Assembly: GCF_010095445.2 (NCBI RefSeq)
Contig: NZ_WFGV02000016.1
Span: forward strand, 44,843-108,842
Direction: 5' to 3'
Source of the DNA: Pseudomonas sp. TNT3
Lineage (GTDB): Bacteria; Pseudomonadota; Gammaproteobacteria; Pseudomonadales; Pseudomonadaceae
DNA length: 64,000 nt
The notes beneath the pieces were generated by a model. The model did no database searches, was not told the DNA's origin, and saw nothing but the letters and a program-made list of their open reading frames with translations. Shown piece by piece: positions 29,980 to 38,312 of this stretch. Both the position numbers and the translations under genes were made by a program. Every line of letters begins with the position of its first letter. The stretch's first letter is position 1.

Positions 29980-30245
29980 TGGCGATAGTGTTCTTCGAAT
30001 CGACCGCTATAATACAATTCACTGGCGAATGGCTTTTCACCTGCCGATTCCGCCACCCGGTGGTGCGATGTTCCATCGCCGCTGCCAGCAGCAAGCGCCT
30101 GACGCTCATTTCATATGCTTCGCCAACGCGCTCGCTGAAACAGGAGACTGATGCTACGTCAGATGTTTATCTCTGGTGCCGTGGCCGCCTGCAAAATGGA
30201 AGTCTTGATCGCGACGTAAACAAAGCCTTGGCAGGCTTGTGTTGA
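29980..30245 (+). other. Possible small RNA or leader region with a 22-codon ORF
   Basis: The 550 bases from the pcaR operator to the next small protein hold no ordinary gene. There is a perfect TATAAT at 30008-30013, but no clear -35 element. An AGGAG site (30142-30146) precedes a 22-codon frame at 30151-30219 (MLRQMFISGAVAACKM...), followed by a small AAGCCT-TGGC-AGGCTT hairpin. A short transcript containing a small frame resembles the layout of the Pseudomonas sRNA PhrS, but I cannot confirm identity. 29763-29979 shows nothing recognisable. Confidence 0.4.
30151..30219 (+). CDS. Putative 22-aa peptide
   Basis: ATG at 30151, TAA at 30217-30219, with AGGAG four bases upstream of the start. 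It contains one short hydrophobic stretch (MFISGAVAA). No family is recognised. It may be a leader peptide or the frame inside a small RNA. Confidence 0.35.
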   Translation: MLRQMFISGAVAACKMEVLIAT

Positions 30246-30312
30246 AGACGTGGCCACTGTACTTGCGCAGTGCGTTTCACCAGAATTTATCTCAACTCAA
30301 ACAGGTAGCACT

Positions 30313-30513
30313 GTGACGAAAGACGAACTGCGCGCGGAACTTGAGCGCCAGGAACAACGCTACAAGGAAGTTTACGGCGGGGAAGTTACCACCTACGCCG
30401 CCCAGCCCGAACCAGAACGCAAGCCTTGGCGTAAACGCGCCACCGTTCAGGATCAGGCATTTACCCAGGAACTGCAGAAGATGGAAAAGGAACTCAAAGC
30501 CGAAGAGCCATGA
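30313..30513 (+). CDS. Small conserved hydrophilic protein
   Basis: A GTG start at 30313, preceded by AGGT, gives a 66-aa protein opening (V/M)[17 protein letters not shown] longer in-frame form starting at 30250 is less likely, because the conserved-looking charged helix begins here. It is a single charged, probably coiled-coil-like helix with a basic PWRKR patch and a second acidic/basic helix at the end. I have the impression it is widespread in Pseudomonas, but the function is unknown. Confidence 0.7.
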   Translation: MTKDELRAELERQEQRYKEVYGGEVTTYAAQPEPERKPWRKRATVQDQAFTQELQKMEKELKAEEP

Positions 30514-30552
30514 CTCCAAGGTTTTTGATCCTTTCAAGGGTCTGCGTTTACA

Positions 30553-30606
30553 CCCGTTAAAAGCGGGCTGTATCGATGATGCCTTTCGCGCCCGTTACAA
30601 GCGGGC
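30553..30606. repeat. Two 16-base hairpin repeats upstream of pitA
   Basis: CCCGTTAAAAGCGGGC (30553-30568) and CCCGTTACAAGCGGGC (30591-30606) are direct repeats differing by one base, 38 bases apart, each able to form a CCCG/CGGG hairpin. They are the only structure I see in the first part of the 377-base gap before pitA. Confidence 0.6.
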
Positions 30607-30848
30607 AGCGGCAACCTCACTGACCGGATGAGGCAGCGGGCTCATTTCTGACCCTCTTCTCAGATATTTCATACACGCAATCGAGCCTCTCGCATTCTTG
30701 AGCGAAACCCCCGTGCCTGCGGTCTTTCCCAGTCAATTCAATGGCTTGAAAAATCCGGCAAACGTTTCGAGCATGGGCTATCGTCACAAACTAATTCGTT
30801 GAAGAATGTTACCGATGAGCAGCTAGTGCATCGATTAGCAGTCTTTTC

Positions 30849-30857
30849 TGGCATAAT
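30849..30857 (+). promoter_or_regulatory. Extended -10 promoter element of pitA
   Basis: TGGCATAAT is an extended -10 (TGn plus CATAAT) about 33 bases before the pitA ATG. No clear -35 is needed for this type. Position fits a short leader. Confidence 0.5.
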
Positions 30858-30890
30858 CGCGCCCCCTTATGACCGGGTCAGAAAACCTTC

Positions 30891-32366
30891 ATGATCGATT
30901 TATTCAGCGGACTAGATGCTTGGGTGCTTGTGAGCCTCTTGCTCGCCCTGGCCTTTGTCCTCGCCTTCGAGTTCATCAACGGCTTTCATGACACCGCTAA
31001 CGCGGTGGCCACCGTTATCTACACCAAAGCCATGCCGCCCCATCTGGCGGTGTTCTTTTCCGGTGTGTTCAACTTTCTCGGCGTGTTGCTGGGCGGTGTT
31101 GGCGTGGCGTATGCCATCGTCCACCTGTTGCCGGTAGAACTGCTGATCAATGTGAACACCGGTCACGGACTCGCCATGGTGTTCTCGCTGCTCGCCGCCG
31201 CCATCACGTGGAACCTGGGCACCTGGTACTTCGGTATTCCGGCCTCCAGCTCTCATACGCTGATCGGTTCGATCCTCGGTGTCGGCCTCGCCAACGCCCT
31301 GATCAACGATATCCCGCTGGCTGACGGTGTGAACTGGCAGAAAGCGATCGATATCGGCGCCTCCCTGGTGTTCTCGCCGATGGCGGGTTTCCTGGTCGCG
31401 GCCTTGATTCTGATCGGCCTTAAATGGTGGCGTCCGCTGTCGAAGATGCACAAGACGCCGGAACAGCGCCGCAAGATCGACGACAAGAAGCACCCACCGT
31501 TCTGGAACCGCCTGGTATTGGTGATTTCGGCCATGGCCGTGAGCTTCGTGCACGGGTCCAACGACGGCCAGAAAGGTATCGGCCTGATCATGTTGGTGTT
31601 GATCGGTATCGTGCCGGCGCAGTTCGTACTCGACCTGGGCAGCACCACCTACCAGATCGAGCGCACCCGTGACGCGACGTTGCACTTGAGCCAGTTCTAC
31701 AAGCGCAATGCCGATACGCTGGGCGAGTACCTGGCCCTGGGCAAAAGCGTGGATGGCGATCTGCCGGAGAAATTCCGTTGCAACCCTCAACAGACCGAAC
31801 CGACCATCACCGCCCTGCTCGGCACCCTCAAAGGCGTTTCGGACTACCACTCGCTGACGTCGGACAGCCGTATTGAAGTGCGTCGCTACTTGCTCTGCCT
31901 GGACGACACGGCGAAGAAAGTCGGCAAGCTGCCAGGCCTGGAGGCCCGTGAAAAGGCTGACCTGGACAAACTGCGTAAGGACCTGACAACCACCACTGAA
32001 TACGCCCCGTTCTGGGTGATTCTGGCGGTAGCCCTGGCACTGGGCCTGGGCACCATGGTTGGCTGGAAACGTGTGGTACTGACCATCGGCGAGAAGATCG
32101 GCAAGCAAGGCATGACCTACTCTCAAGGCATGTCTGCGCAGATCACCACCGCAAGCCTGATCGGCATGGCCAACATCTTCAGTCTGCCGGTGTCCACCAC
32201 CCACGTCCTGTCTTCGGGCGTAGCGGGCACCATGGTCGCCAACAAAAGCGGCCTGCAAGGCGGAACGGTTAAAACCATCCTGTTGGCCTGGGTACTGACC
32301 CTGCCCGCCACGGTGGCCCTGTCGGCTGGCCTGTTCTGGCTGGCGTCGAAGGCACTGGGTAGCTGA
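30891..32366 (+). CDS. pitA: Low-affinity inorganic phosphate transporter
   Basis: The 491-aa protein belongs to the PiT family. Both signature repeats are present: GFHDTANAVATVIYTKAM in the N-terminal half and VHGSNDGQKGIGLIMLVL in the middle, and a large cytoplasmic loop separates the membrane halves. It imports metal-phosphate complexes with protons. Length is close to E. coli PitA (499 aa). It has its own promoter and terminator and seems to be a single-gene unit. Confidence 0.93.
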   Translation: MIDLFSGLDAWVLVSLLLALAFVLAFEFINGFHDTANAVATVIYTKAMPPHLAVFFSGVFNFLGVLLGGVGVAYAIVHLLPVELLINVNTGHGLAMVFSLLAAAITWNLGTWYFGIPASSSHTLIGSILGVGLANALINDIPLADGVNWQKAIDIGASLVFSPMAGFLVAALILIGLKWWRPLSKMHKTPEQRRKIDDKKHPPFWNRLVLVISAMAVSFVHGSNDGQKGIGLIMLVLIGIVPAQFVLDLGSTTYQIERTRDATLHLSQFYKRNADTLGEYLALGKSVDGDLPEKFRCNPQQTEPTITALLGTLKGVSDYHSLTSDSRIEVRRYLLCLDDTAKKVGKLPGLEAREKADLDKLRKDLTTTTEYAPFWVILAVALALGLGTMVGWKRVVLTIGEKIGKQGMTYSQGMSAQITTASLIGMANIFSLPVSTTHVLSSGVAGTMVANKSGLQGGTVKTILLAWVLTLPATVALSAGLFWLASKALGS

Positions 32367-32384
32367 TAAAAGCTGCACCAAAAG

Positions 32385-32417
32385 AAAGGCGCGTTCCGTG
32401 AGGTTCGCGCCTTTTTT
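32385..32417 (+). terminator. Terminator of pitA
   Basis: AAAGGCGCG / CGCGCCTTT stem followed by T residues, starting 18 bases after the pitA stop. Confidence 0.9.
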
Positions 32418-32447
32418 ATGCCTGCCATAAATCCCGGAAACACCACT

Positions 32448-32473
32448 CTGTAGAAGCAATCTTGCTCCTACAG
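32448..32473. repeat. Small inverted repeat, CTGTAG-GAGCAA family
   Basis: CTGTAGAAGCAA and TTGCTCCTACAG, two-base loop, one mismatch. Same family as the palindrome at 6628-6654, and again between convergent genes. Confidence 0.75.
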
Positions 32474-32507
32474 AAGGGATGTTGATAAACCGACAATTTT
32501 CGCAGGC

Positions 32508-32533
32508 AAAAAAAAGGGCAACCGAAGTTGCCC
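32508..32533 (-). terminator. Terminator of the 38-aa membrane protein gene
   Basis: On the minus strand GGGCAAC-TTCG-GTTGCCC followed by eight T residues, 36 bases after the stop of the small gene. It supports that gene as a real transcription unit. Confidence 0.9.
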
Positions 32534-32568
32534 AAAATGCCTTGCGTGCTCATTGCTTCCAGAAAGAC

Positions 32569-32685
32569 CTACGGTTTTTTCCGCTTCTGTGAATCCTTCC
32601 AGATAAAAAATCCAAACCCTGCAAAAAACAGAACCATGAGGCCGACTGTCAGCACTCCGGCGATCACCACGTTGTCGAAAAACAT
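32569..32685 (-). CDS. 38-aa single-pass membrane protein
   Basis: A short frame starts at the ATG at 32685, seven bases after AGGGGG, and ends with TAG. The product begins MFFDNVVIAGVLTVGL, continues as one hydrophobic helix (about residues 6-28) and ends with a basic tail, KDSQKRKKP, probably cytoplasmic. A good ribosome-binding site, a clear membrane-plus-positive-tail design and a strong downstream terminator all support it. The family and function are unknown to me. Confidence 0.75.
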   Translation of the reverse strand: MFFDNVVIAGVLTVGLMVLFFAGFGFFIWKDSQKRKKP

Positions 32686-32829
32686 GACTGGCCCCCTGCA
32701 CTTGCCCTGTTGCGATAGGGCTAAGTTAACCAATCAGGCAGGAGTGAAAATTGACCGGGGTCAATAGCGCCGCGACTGGGCGCAAAAGGAGGGATAAAAA
32801 CTGACCTGCATCAACCAATGCAGGGGGAT

Positions 32830-32991
32830 TCAACGCTTTTTCGGTTTGTTTTTCGGCTTTTTCTTCGGTTTGCCCAGCGGCATGGCCTGCTCGAAAGCCT
32901 GACGGACTTCATTCAGGCGCTTTTCATTGAGGTCATGCACACGCTTGGCACGTTCGGTGTTGAGGTCGATCAGCTTGTCGTCTTGGCTCAT
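32830..32991 (-). CDS. Small basic protein, Lys-rich tail
   Basis: From ATG 32991 the product is 53 aa: MSQDDKLIDLNTERAKR, a charged helix, then a KPKKKPKNKPKKR tail. An in-frame extension upstream to 33138 would overlap the neighbouring gene and looks unlike coding sequence. The ribosome-binding site is weak. The tail suggests contact with nucleic acid, which is only an inference. Confidence 0.6.
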   Translation of the reverse strand: MSQDDKLIDLNTERAKRVHDLNEKRLNEVRQAFEQAMPLGKPKKKPKNKPKKR

Positions 32992-33091
32992 GGCGTTCAG
33001 TACATCGCGTCGGTGAAATACAAGTGCCGCGTTTGCAGGCAAGGATGTACCAATAATGAGGCCTGACGAGAGAGCTGACCAGCCGGCGGCC

Positions 33092-33433
33092 TCAGATCTC
33101 GATATCCACCCACAAACCTTGGCGAGGCTCGTCCTCAATCAAGGGTGCAACCGGGACGGTATTGTCGGCATTGAGTTCGTACCCCGGAATCGGCAGATGC
33201 TGATCAGGGCCTCCATCTGCTTCACGCCGACGTTTCTCCCGCTGTTGCTGGCGACGTTGCTCTTCACGCAACTGGAAAGCCGCTTCTTCAGGATCGCGCT
33301 GTTGCAGATCGATGGTGCTTTCACTGGAGGTTTGCTGCACCGGCGCGACGGGCGCAATATCCGGGCGCTGGCGAACCGGGTCCTGCTGTGAAGTGATCGG
33401 CACGGCACTTAAGGGAAGCATCGGTGGCAGCAT
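33092..33433 (-). CDS. Conserved hypothetical protein, Gln/Arg-rich middle
   Basis: The ATG at 33433 follows AGGAGACC at a good distance; the 113-aa product starts MLPPMLPLSAVPI. It has a Pro/Gln-rich N-terminal part, a highly charged helix (EEAAFQLREEQRRQQQREKRRRE) and a conserved-looking acidic C-terminus. There is no signal peptide and no known domain. It diverges from rapA across 218 bases. Confidence 0.7.
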   Translation of the reverse strand: MLPPMLPLSAVPITSQQDPVRQRPDIAPVAPVQQTSSESTIDLQQRDPEEAAFQLREEQRRQQQREKRRREADGGPDQHLPIPGYELNADNTVPVAPLIEDEPRQGLWVDIEI

Positions 33434-33589
33434 AATTATTGGTCTCCTGTCAGCAGGCTGTCGGCTGCGCGGATGGCGACTTGAGCCATCGGTCGCAAAC
33501 TGTGACCCGGTTAACACCTATTGGTGCCCCAGACCTGCACCTTTGCCTTGATGCACTATCGTAATACCTTGAGTTTTTATGAGAGTCTT

Positions 33590-33619
33590 TTGGCCCTGAA
33601 GCCCTCATTCCGTTAAGAT
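33590..33619 (+). promoter_or_regulatory. Sigma-70-type promoter of rapA
   Basis: TTGGCC (33590-33595) and TAAGAT (33614-33619) with an 18-base spacer, 33 bases before the rapA ATG. Confidence 0.55.
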
Positions 33620-33651
33620 AGCCCGCTTTTTCAAGGTGGGAGTCAGGCAGC

Positions 33652-36498
33652 ATGGCGCAGCAGTATCAACCGGGGCAACGCTGGATCAGTGACAGCGAAG
33701 CCGAGCTGGGTTTAGGCACCGTTCTGGCACAGGACGGCCGCTTGTTGACCGTGCTCTACCCGGCCACTGGCGACACTCGCCAGTACGCGCTACGGAATGC
33801 GCCCCTCACTCGCGTGAGGTTTTCGCCGGGTGATTCGATCACTCACTTCGAAGGCTGGAAACTGACCGTACGCGAAGTCGACGATGTCGATGGCCTGCTG
33901 GTTTACCACGGGCTCAACGCGCAAAACGAAGTCGTCACCCTGCCTGAAACCCAACTGTCGAACTTTATCCAGTTCCGTCTGGCCAGCGACCGTCTGTTCG
34001 CGGGCCAGATCGACCCATTGTCCTGGTTCTCGCTGCGCTACCACACGCTGGAACATACCAGCCGCCAGTTGCAATCTTCGCTGTGGGGCCTGGGCGGCGT
34101 ACGTGCGCAACCGATCGCGCACCAGCTGCACATTGCCCGCGAAGTCGCTGACCGTATCGCGCCACGGGTTCTGCTGGCGGACGAAGTAGGCCTGGGCAAG
34201 ACCATCGAAGCCGGCCTGGTGATCCATCGCCAACTGCTGTCGGGTCGCGCCAACCGAGTGCTGATCCTGGTTCCAGAGAACCTGCAGCACCAATGGCTGG
34301 TCGAGATGCGCCGCCGCTTCAATCTTCAGGTCGCGCTGTTCGACGAAGAACGCTTTATCGAAAGCGATGCCGCCAACCCGTTCGAAGACACCCAGCTTGC
34401 ACTGGTCGCCCTCGAATGGCTGGTAGAAGACGAAAAAGCCCAGGATGCGCTGTTCGCTGCAGGATGGGACCTGCTGGTCGTCGACGAAGCTCACCACCTG
34501 GTCTGGCATGAAGAAAAAGCCAGCCGTGAGTATTCGCTGGTCGAGCAACTGGCTGAAGTCATTCCGGGTGTACTGCTGTTGACCGCCACCCCAGAGCAAC
34601 TGGGTCAGGACAGTCACTTCGCCCGTCTGCGTCTGCTCGATCCAAACCGTTTCCACGACCTGCACGCCTTCCGCGCCGAGAGCGAAAACTATCGCCCGGT
34701 GGCCGAAGCCGTTCAAGAGCTGCTGGACAAAGGACGCTTATCGCCTGAAGCGCACAAGACCATCCATGGTTTCCTCGGTAACGAAGGTGAAGCGCTGCTG
34801 ACTGCGGTCAACGACGGCGACACTGAAGCCAGCGCTCGCCTGGTTCGCGAACTGCTGGACCGCCATGGCACCGGTCGAGTGCTGTTCCGCAACACCCGCG
34901 CCGCCGTGCAGGGTTTCCCGGAACGTAAACTGCATCCGTACCCGCTGCCGTGCCCGGACGAGTACCTCGAACTGCCGCTGGGTGATCACGCCGAGCTGTA
35001 CCCGGAAGTCAGTTTCCAGGCTCAACCGGATGCTAATGAAGAAGAGCGCTGGTGGAAGTTTGACCCGCGCGTCGAGTGGCTGATTGACCAGCTGAAAATG
35101 CTCAAGCGCACCAAGGTGCTGGTGATCTGTGCCCACGCCGAAACCGCGATGGACCTGGAAGACGCCCTGCGCGTGCGTTCCGGCATCCCGGCGACCGTCT
35201 TCCACGAAGGCATGAACATTCTCGAACGTGACCGTGCAGCCGCTTACTTCGCCGACGAAGAATTTGGCGCACAAGTACTGATCTGCTCGGAAATCGGCAG
35301 TGAAGGTCGCAACTTCCAGTTCTCGCACCATCTTGTGCTGTTCGACCTGCCTGCGCACCCGGACTTGCTGGAGCAACGTATCGGTCGTCTGGACCGGATC
35401 GGCCAGAAGCACATCATTGAACTGCACGTGCCGTACCTGGAAACCAGCCCGCAAGAGCGACTGTTCCAGTGGTACCACGAGGCATTGAACGCATTCCTCA
35501 ACACCTGCCCGACCGGCAACGCCCTGCAGCACCAGTTCGGCCCGCGCCTGCTGCCGCTGCTGGAAAATGCCGACGATGGCGAGTGGCAAGCGCTGATCGA
35601 CGAGGCCCGTACCGAGCGTGAGCGTCTGGAAGCCGAGCTGCACACCGGTCGTGACCGCCTGCTGGAACTCAACTCGGGTGGCTCAGGCGAAGGCGATGCA
35701 CTGGTCGAGGCCATTCTCGAGCAAGACGACCAATTTACCCTGCCGATCTATATGGAAACCCTGTTCGATGCATTCGGTATCGACAGTGAAGACCATTCGG
35801 AAAACGCGCTGATCCTCAAGCCGAGCGAAAAAATGCTCGACGCCAGCTTCCCGCTGGGCGACGACGAAGGCGTGACCATCACCTATGACCGCAACCAGGC
35901 GCTGTCTCGCGAAGACATGCAGTTCATCACCTGGGAGCACCCGATGGTTCAAGGCGGTATGGACCTGGTGTTGTCCGGCTCCATGGGCAACACCGCTGTG
36001 GCATTGATCAAGAACAAGGCGCTGAAACCTGGCACCGTGTTGCTGGAACTGCTCTACGTCAGCGAAGTGGTTGCTCCGCGTTCGCTGCAGCTGGGCCGTT
36101 ACCTGCCACCCGCCGCCCTGCGCTGCCTGCTCGATGCCAATGGCAACGACCTGTCGGCCCGCGTGTCGTTCGAGACCCTCAACGATCAGCTCGAAAGCGT
36201 ACCTCGCGCCAGCGCCAACAAGTTCATCCAGGCCCAACGTGACCAGCTGACACCACGGATCAATGCCGGTGAAGAGAAAATCTTCCCGCGCCACGCTGAA
36301 CGTGTAGCCGAGGCCCAGCGTCGACTGGCCGCCGACACCGATGAAGAACTGGCGCGCCTGACCGCCTTGCAAGCGGTCAACCCGACCGTGCGCGACAGCG
36401 AACTGGTCGCCCTGCGCAAACAACGTGAACAAGGCCTGGCCATGCTGGACAAGGCTGCGTTGCGACTGGAAGCGATCCGGGTGTTGGTGGCGGGATAA
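33652..36498 (+). CDS. rapA: RNA polymerase-associated Swi2/Snf2 ATPase
   Basis: The 948-aa protein (E. coli RapA is 968) starts with two Tudor-like N-terminal domains ([22 protein letters not shown]), then a Swi2/Snf2 ATPase with Walker [10 protein letters not shown] at 176-184 and DEAH at 278-281, and a helicase C domain with [22 protein letters not shown]. RapA binds core RNA polymerase and helps its recycling after termination. It is a single gene with its own promoter and terminator. Confidence 0.96.
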   Translation: MAQQYQPGQRWISDSEAELGLGTVLAQDGRLLTVLYPATGDTRQYALRNAPLTRVRFSPGDSITHFEGWKLTVREVDDVDGLLVYHGLNAQNEVVTLPETQLSNFIQFRLASDRLFAGQIDPLSWFSLRYHTLEHTSRQLQSSLWGLGGVRAQPIAHQLHIAREVADRIAPRVLLADEVGLGKTIEAGLVIHRQLLSGRANRVLILVPENLQHQWLVEMRRRFNLQVALFDEERFIESDAANPFEDTQLALVALEWLVEDEKAQDALFAAGWDLLVVDEAHHLVWHEEKASREYSLVEQLAEVIPGVLLLTATPEQLGQDSHFARLRLLDPNRFHDLHAFRAESENYRPVAEAVQELLDKGRLSPEAHKTIHGFLGNEGEALLTAVNDGDTEASARLVRELLDRHGTGRVLFRNTRAAVQGFPERKLHPYPLPCPDEYLELPLGDHAELYPEVSFQAQPDANEEERWWKFDPRVEWLIDQLKMLKRTKVLVICAHAETAMDLEDALRVRSGIPATVFHEGMNILERDRAAAYFADEEFGAQVLICSEIGSEGRNFQFSHHLVLFDLPAHPDLLEQRIGRLDRIGQKHIIELHVPYLETSPQERLFQWYHEALNAFLNTCPTGNALQHQFGPRLLPLLENADDGEWQALIDEARTERERLEAELHTGRDRLLELNSGGSGEGDALVEAILEQDDQFTLPIYMETLFDAFGIDSEDHSENALILKPSEKMLDASFPLGDDEGVTITYDRNQALSREDMQFITWEHPMVQGGMDLVLSGSMGNTAVALIKNKALKPGTVLLELLYVSEVVAPRSLQLGRYLPPAALRCLLDANGNDLSARVSFETLNDQLESVPRASANKFIQAQRDQLTPRINAGEEKIFPRHAERVAEAQRRLAADTDEELARLTALQAVNPTVRDSELVALRKQREQGLAMLDKAALRLEAIRVLVAG

Positions 36499-36525
36499 TT
36501 TCCTCTGTTCCACCCTGTAAAAAAG

Positions 36526-36555
36526 AAGGCCCGCAGCGATGCGGGCCTTTTTTTT
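36526..36555 (+). terminator. Terminator of rapA
   Basis: AAGGCCCGCA-GCGA-TGCGGGCCTT stem followed by a T run, 28 bases after the stop. Confidence 0.95.
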
Positions 36556-36703
36556 GGGGTTCAATCGGAGCAATGAGCACCTGTGGGAGCACAGCTTGAT
36601 CGCGATGGCGATGAACTGTCGACATCAATGTTGAATGCCAACGAGGTCATCGTCGGATCGCCGCGTGGACCAAGCTGAGTCCTACGGCTCGATTCGCTGT
36701 TGA

Positions 36704-38053
36704 TCAGACCGCCGCCACAGCCCTTCCAGGCTCCACCACCGCGACCAACCCATCCTTCATCCGCTTGGCATCGCGCACGAAACACCGCGAGGCCATGAAC
36801 AGAAACACCATCGTGAAGAACAGCGCCACCGGGATCAGGTACATCGCGTCATGCAGGCCAACGGCCTTGAACGCTTCGGTCATTTGCTCGGCGCCCGATG
36901 CCAGCATGGCGGTATGGGCAAAGTGATCGGACAAACCGCCCACCACCACCGGCCCAAGGCCACCCCCCAGCAAGTACAGCCCGGCAAAGAAGAGTGCCAT
37001 TGCGGTCGCCCGTAAACGCGGCTCGACCACGTCCTGAATGGCCGTGTAGACGCAGGTATAGAAGTTATAGGCGAACAACCAGCCCACACTGAACACCGCG
37101 ACAAACACACCTATCTCGATTCTGCCAGCGTGCAACGCCCAGGCTGTGCACACCGACGAGATAATCAGACTGAACGCCGCAAACAGCAGCCGTCCATTGG
37201 CAACACGCTGGTGGATCTTGTCAGCCACCCAACCACCCAATGTCAGTCCGAACAGCCCCGTCACACCAACGATAATCCCGGTTGCTACCGCGGCTTCATG
37301 CAAGGGCATCAGGAAATAACGTTGCAGCATCGGCACCAGAAACGAGTTGCAGGCATAGGTCGCGAAGTTGAAGCAGAGCCCCGCCATCACCAGCCAGAGA
37401 AAAGTGGGAACCGCCAGGACGCGGCGGATTGGCCGATCCACACGCTCTTGCGAGACCTGCACGCTTTCCGCGGCGCCCCGCTTAGGTTCCTTGATGAAAA
37501 ACATGAAGACCGCCAGAACCAGACCCGGTACTGCGGCGATGAAAAACGGCGCCCGCCAACTGTCGAACGCCTTGACCATCCAGCCGATGGTGAAAAAGGC
37601 CAACAACAAGCCAAGGGGCAAACCCAGCATGAAGATGCCCATCGCCCGGGCACGGCGGTGAGCCGGAAACAAATCGCCGATCAACGAATTGGCGGCCGGT
37701 GCATAACTGGCTTCGCCGATACCGATGCCCATGCGCACGATCAGGAAGCTCCAGAAGCTGCCCACCATCCCGTTGACAGCGGTCAGCCCGCTCCAGACCG
37801 CCAACCCCCAGCCCATCAATTTCGCTCGCGACCCCGTATCGGCCATCCGCCCGAGCGGCAGTCCGGCAATCGCATAGACGATGGTAAACGCGGTTCCGAT
37901 TATCCCCAGTTGGAAGTCGCTGAGGTGCCATTCCATCCGGATCGGCTCGATGATGATCGCCGGAATCGTACGGTCGAAGAAGTTGAACAGATTGGCCAGA
38001 AACAACAGGAACAGAATGCGCCAGGCATTCGCCGCTTGGGTCGAGTTCTGCAT
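36704..38053 (-). CDS. MFS transporter, spinster-like family
   Basis: The ATG at 38053 gives 449 aa starting MQNSTQAANAWRILFLLFLANLFNFFDR. Twelve transmembrane segments are visible, with motif A as GLPLGRMADTGSRAKLMGWG and FNFFDRTIPAIIIEPI in the first helix, typical of spinster/Spns-type carriers. Substrate is unknown. It is not in an operon; the gap of about 150 bases to rapA holds the rapA terminator and one lone degenerate REP copy near 36583. Confidence 0.82.
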   Translation of the reverse strand: MQNSTQAANAWRILFLLFLANLFNFFDRTIPAIIIEPIRMEWHLSDFQLGIIGTAFTIVYAIAGLPLGRMADTGSRAKLMGWGLAVWSGLTAVNGMVGSFWSFLIVRMGIGIGEASYAPAANSLIGDLFPAHRRARAMGIFMLGLPLGLLLAFFTIGWMVKAFDSWRAPFFIAAVPGLVLAVFMFFIKEPKRGAAESVQVSQERVDRPIRRVLAVPTFLWLVMAGLCFNFATYACNSFLVPMLQRYFLMPLHEAAVATGIIVGVTGLFGLTLGGWVADKIHQRVANGRLLFAAFSLIISSVCTAWALHAGRIEIGVFVAVFSVGWLFAYNFYTCVYTAIQDVVEPRLRATAMALFFAGLYLLGGGLGPVVVGGLSDHFAHTAMLASGAEQMTEAFKAVGLHDAMYLIPVALFFTMVFLFMASRCFVRDAKRMKDGLVAVVEPGRAVAAV

Positions 38054-38312
38054 GGGTCCGTCTCTTTTATTGTTATGGGGCGTCACTGCCCCCGGAACCT
38101 GCAATCTAGTCAGCCCCACGAAGACTGTCTGTAATTATTCGTTAAGCTGATATGCCGCCATGTAAGCAGGAGCAGCGTAAGTCTCGAATTATTTCCAAAC
38201 GCTCTAAGTCTCATTCCAAAACGATTGAGGCCAAACTGCCACTACTTCTTGCGGTTCATGCACGGCTTCTATACTCCAAGACAACTCGCCAGCACCCCTG
38301 GCGCCCGCCGGG

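Noticed and set aside
29971..29984. Possible ANR/Fnr box (TTAACTCGTTGGCG) at about -42 from the TATAAT at 30008
   Set aside because: The position is right, but the second half does not match the ATCAA half-site; too weak to claim.
30912..32459. 515-codon minus-strand frame opposite pitA
   Set aside because: Antisense shadow; composition dominated by Gln, His, Arg and Gly with no membrane or domain pattern.
32468..32701. 77-codon minus-strand frame over the 38-aa gene
   Set aside because: The other frame has a better ribosome-binding site, a coherent membrane helix and a terminator; this one lacks them and runs through that terminator.
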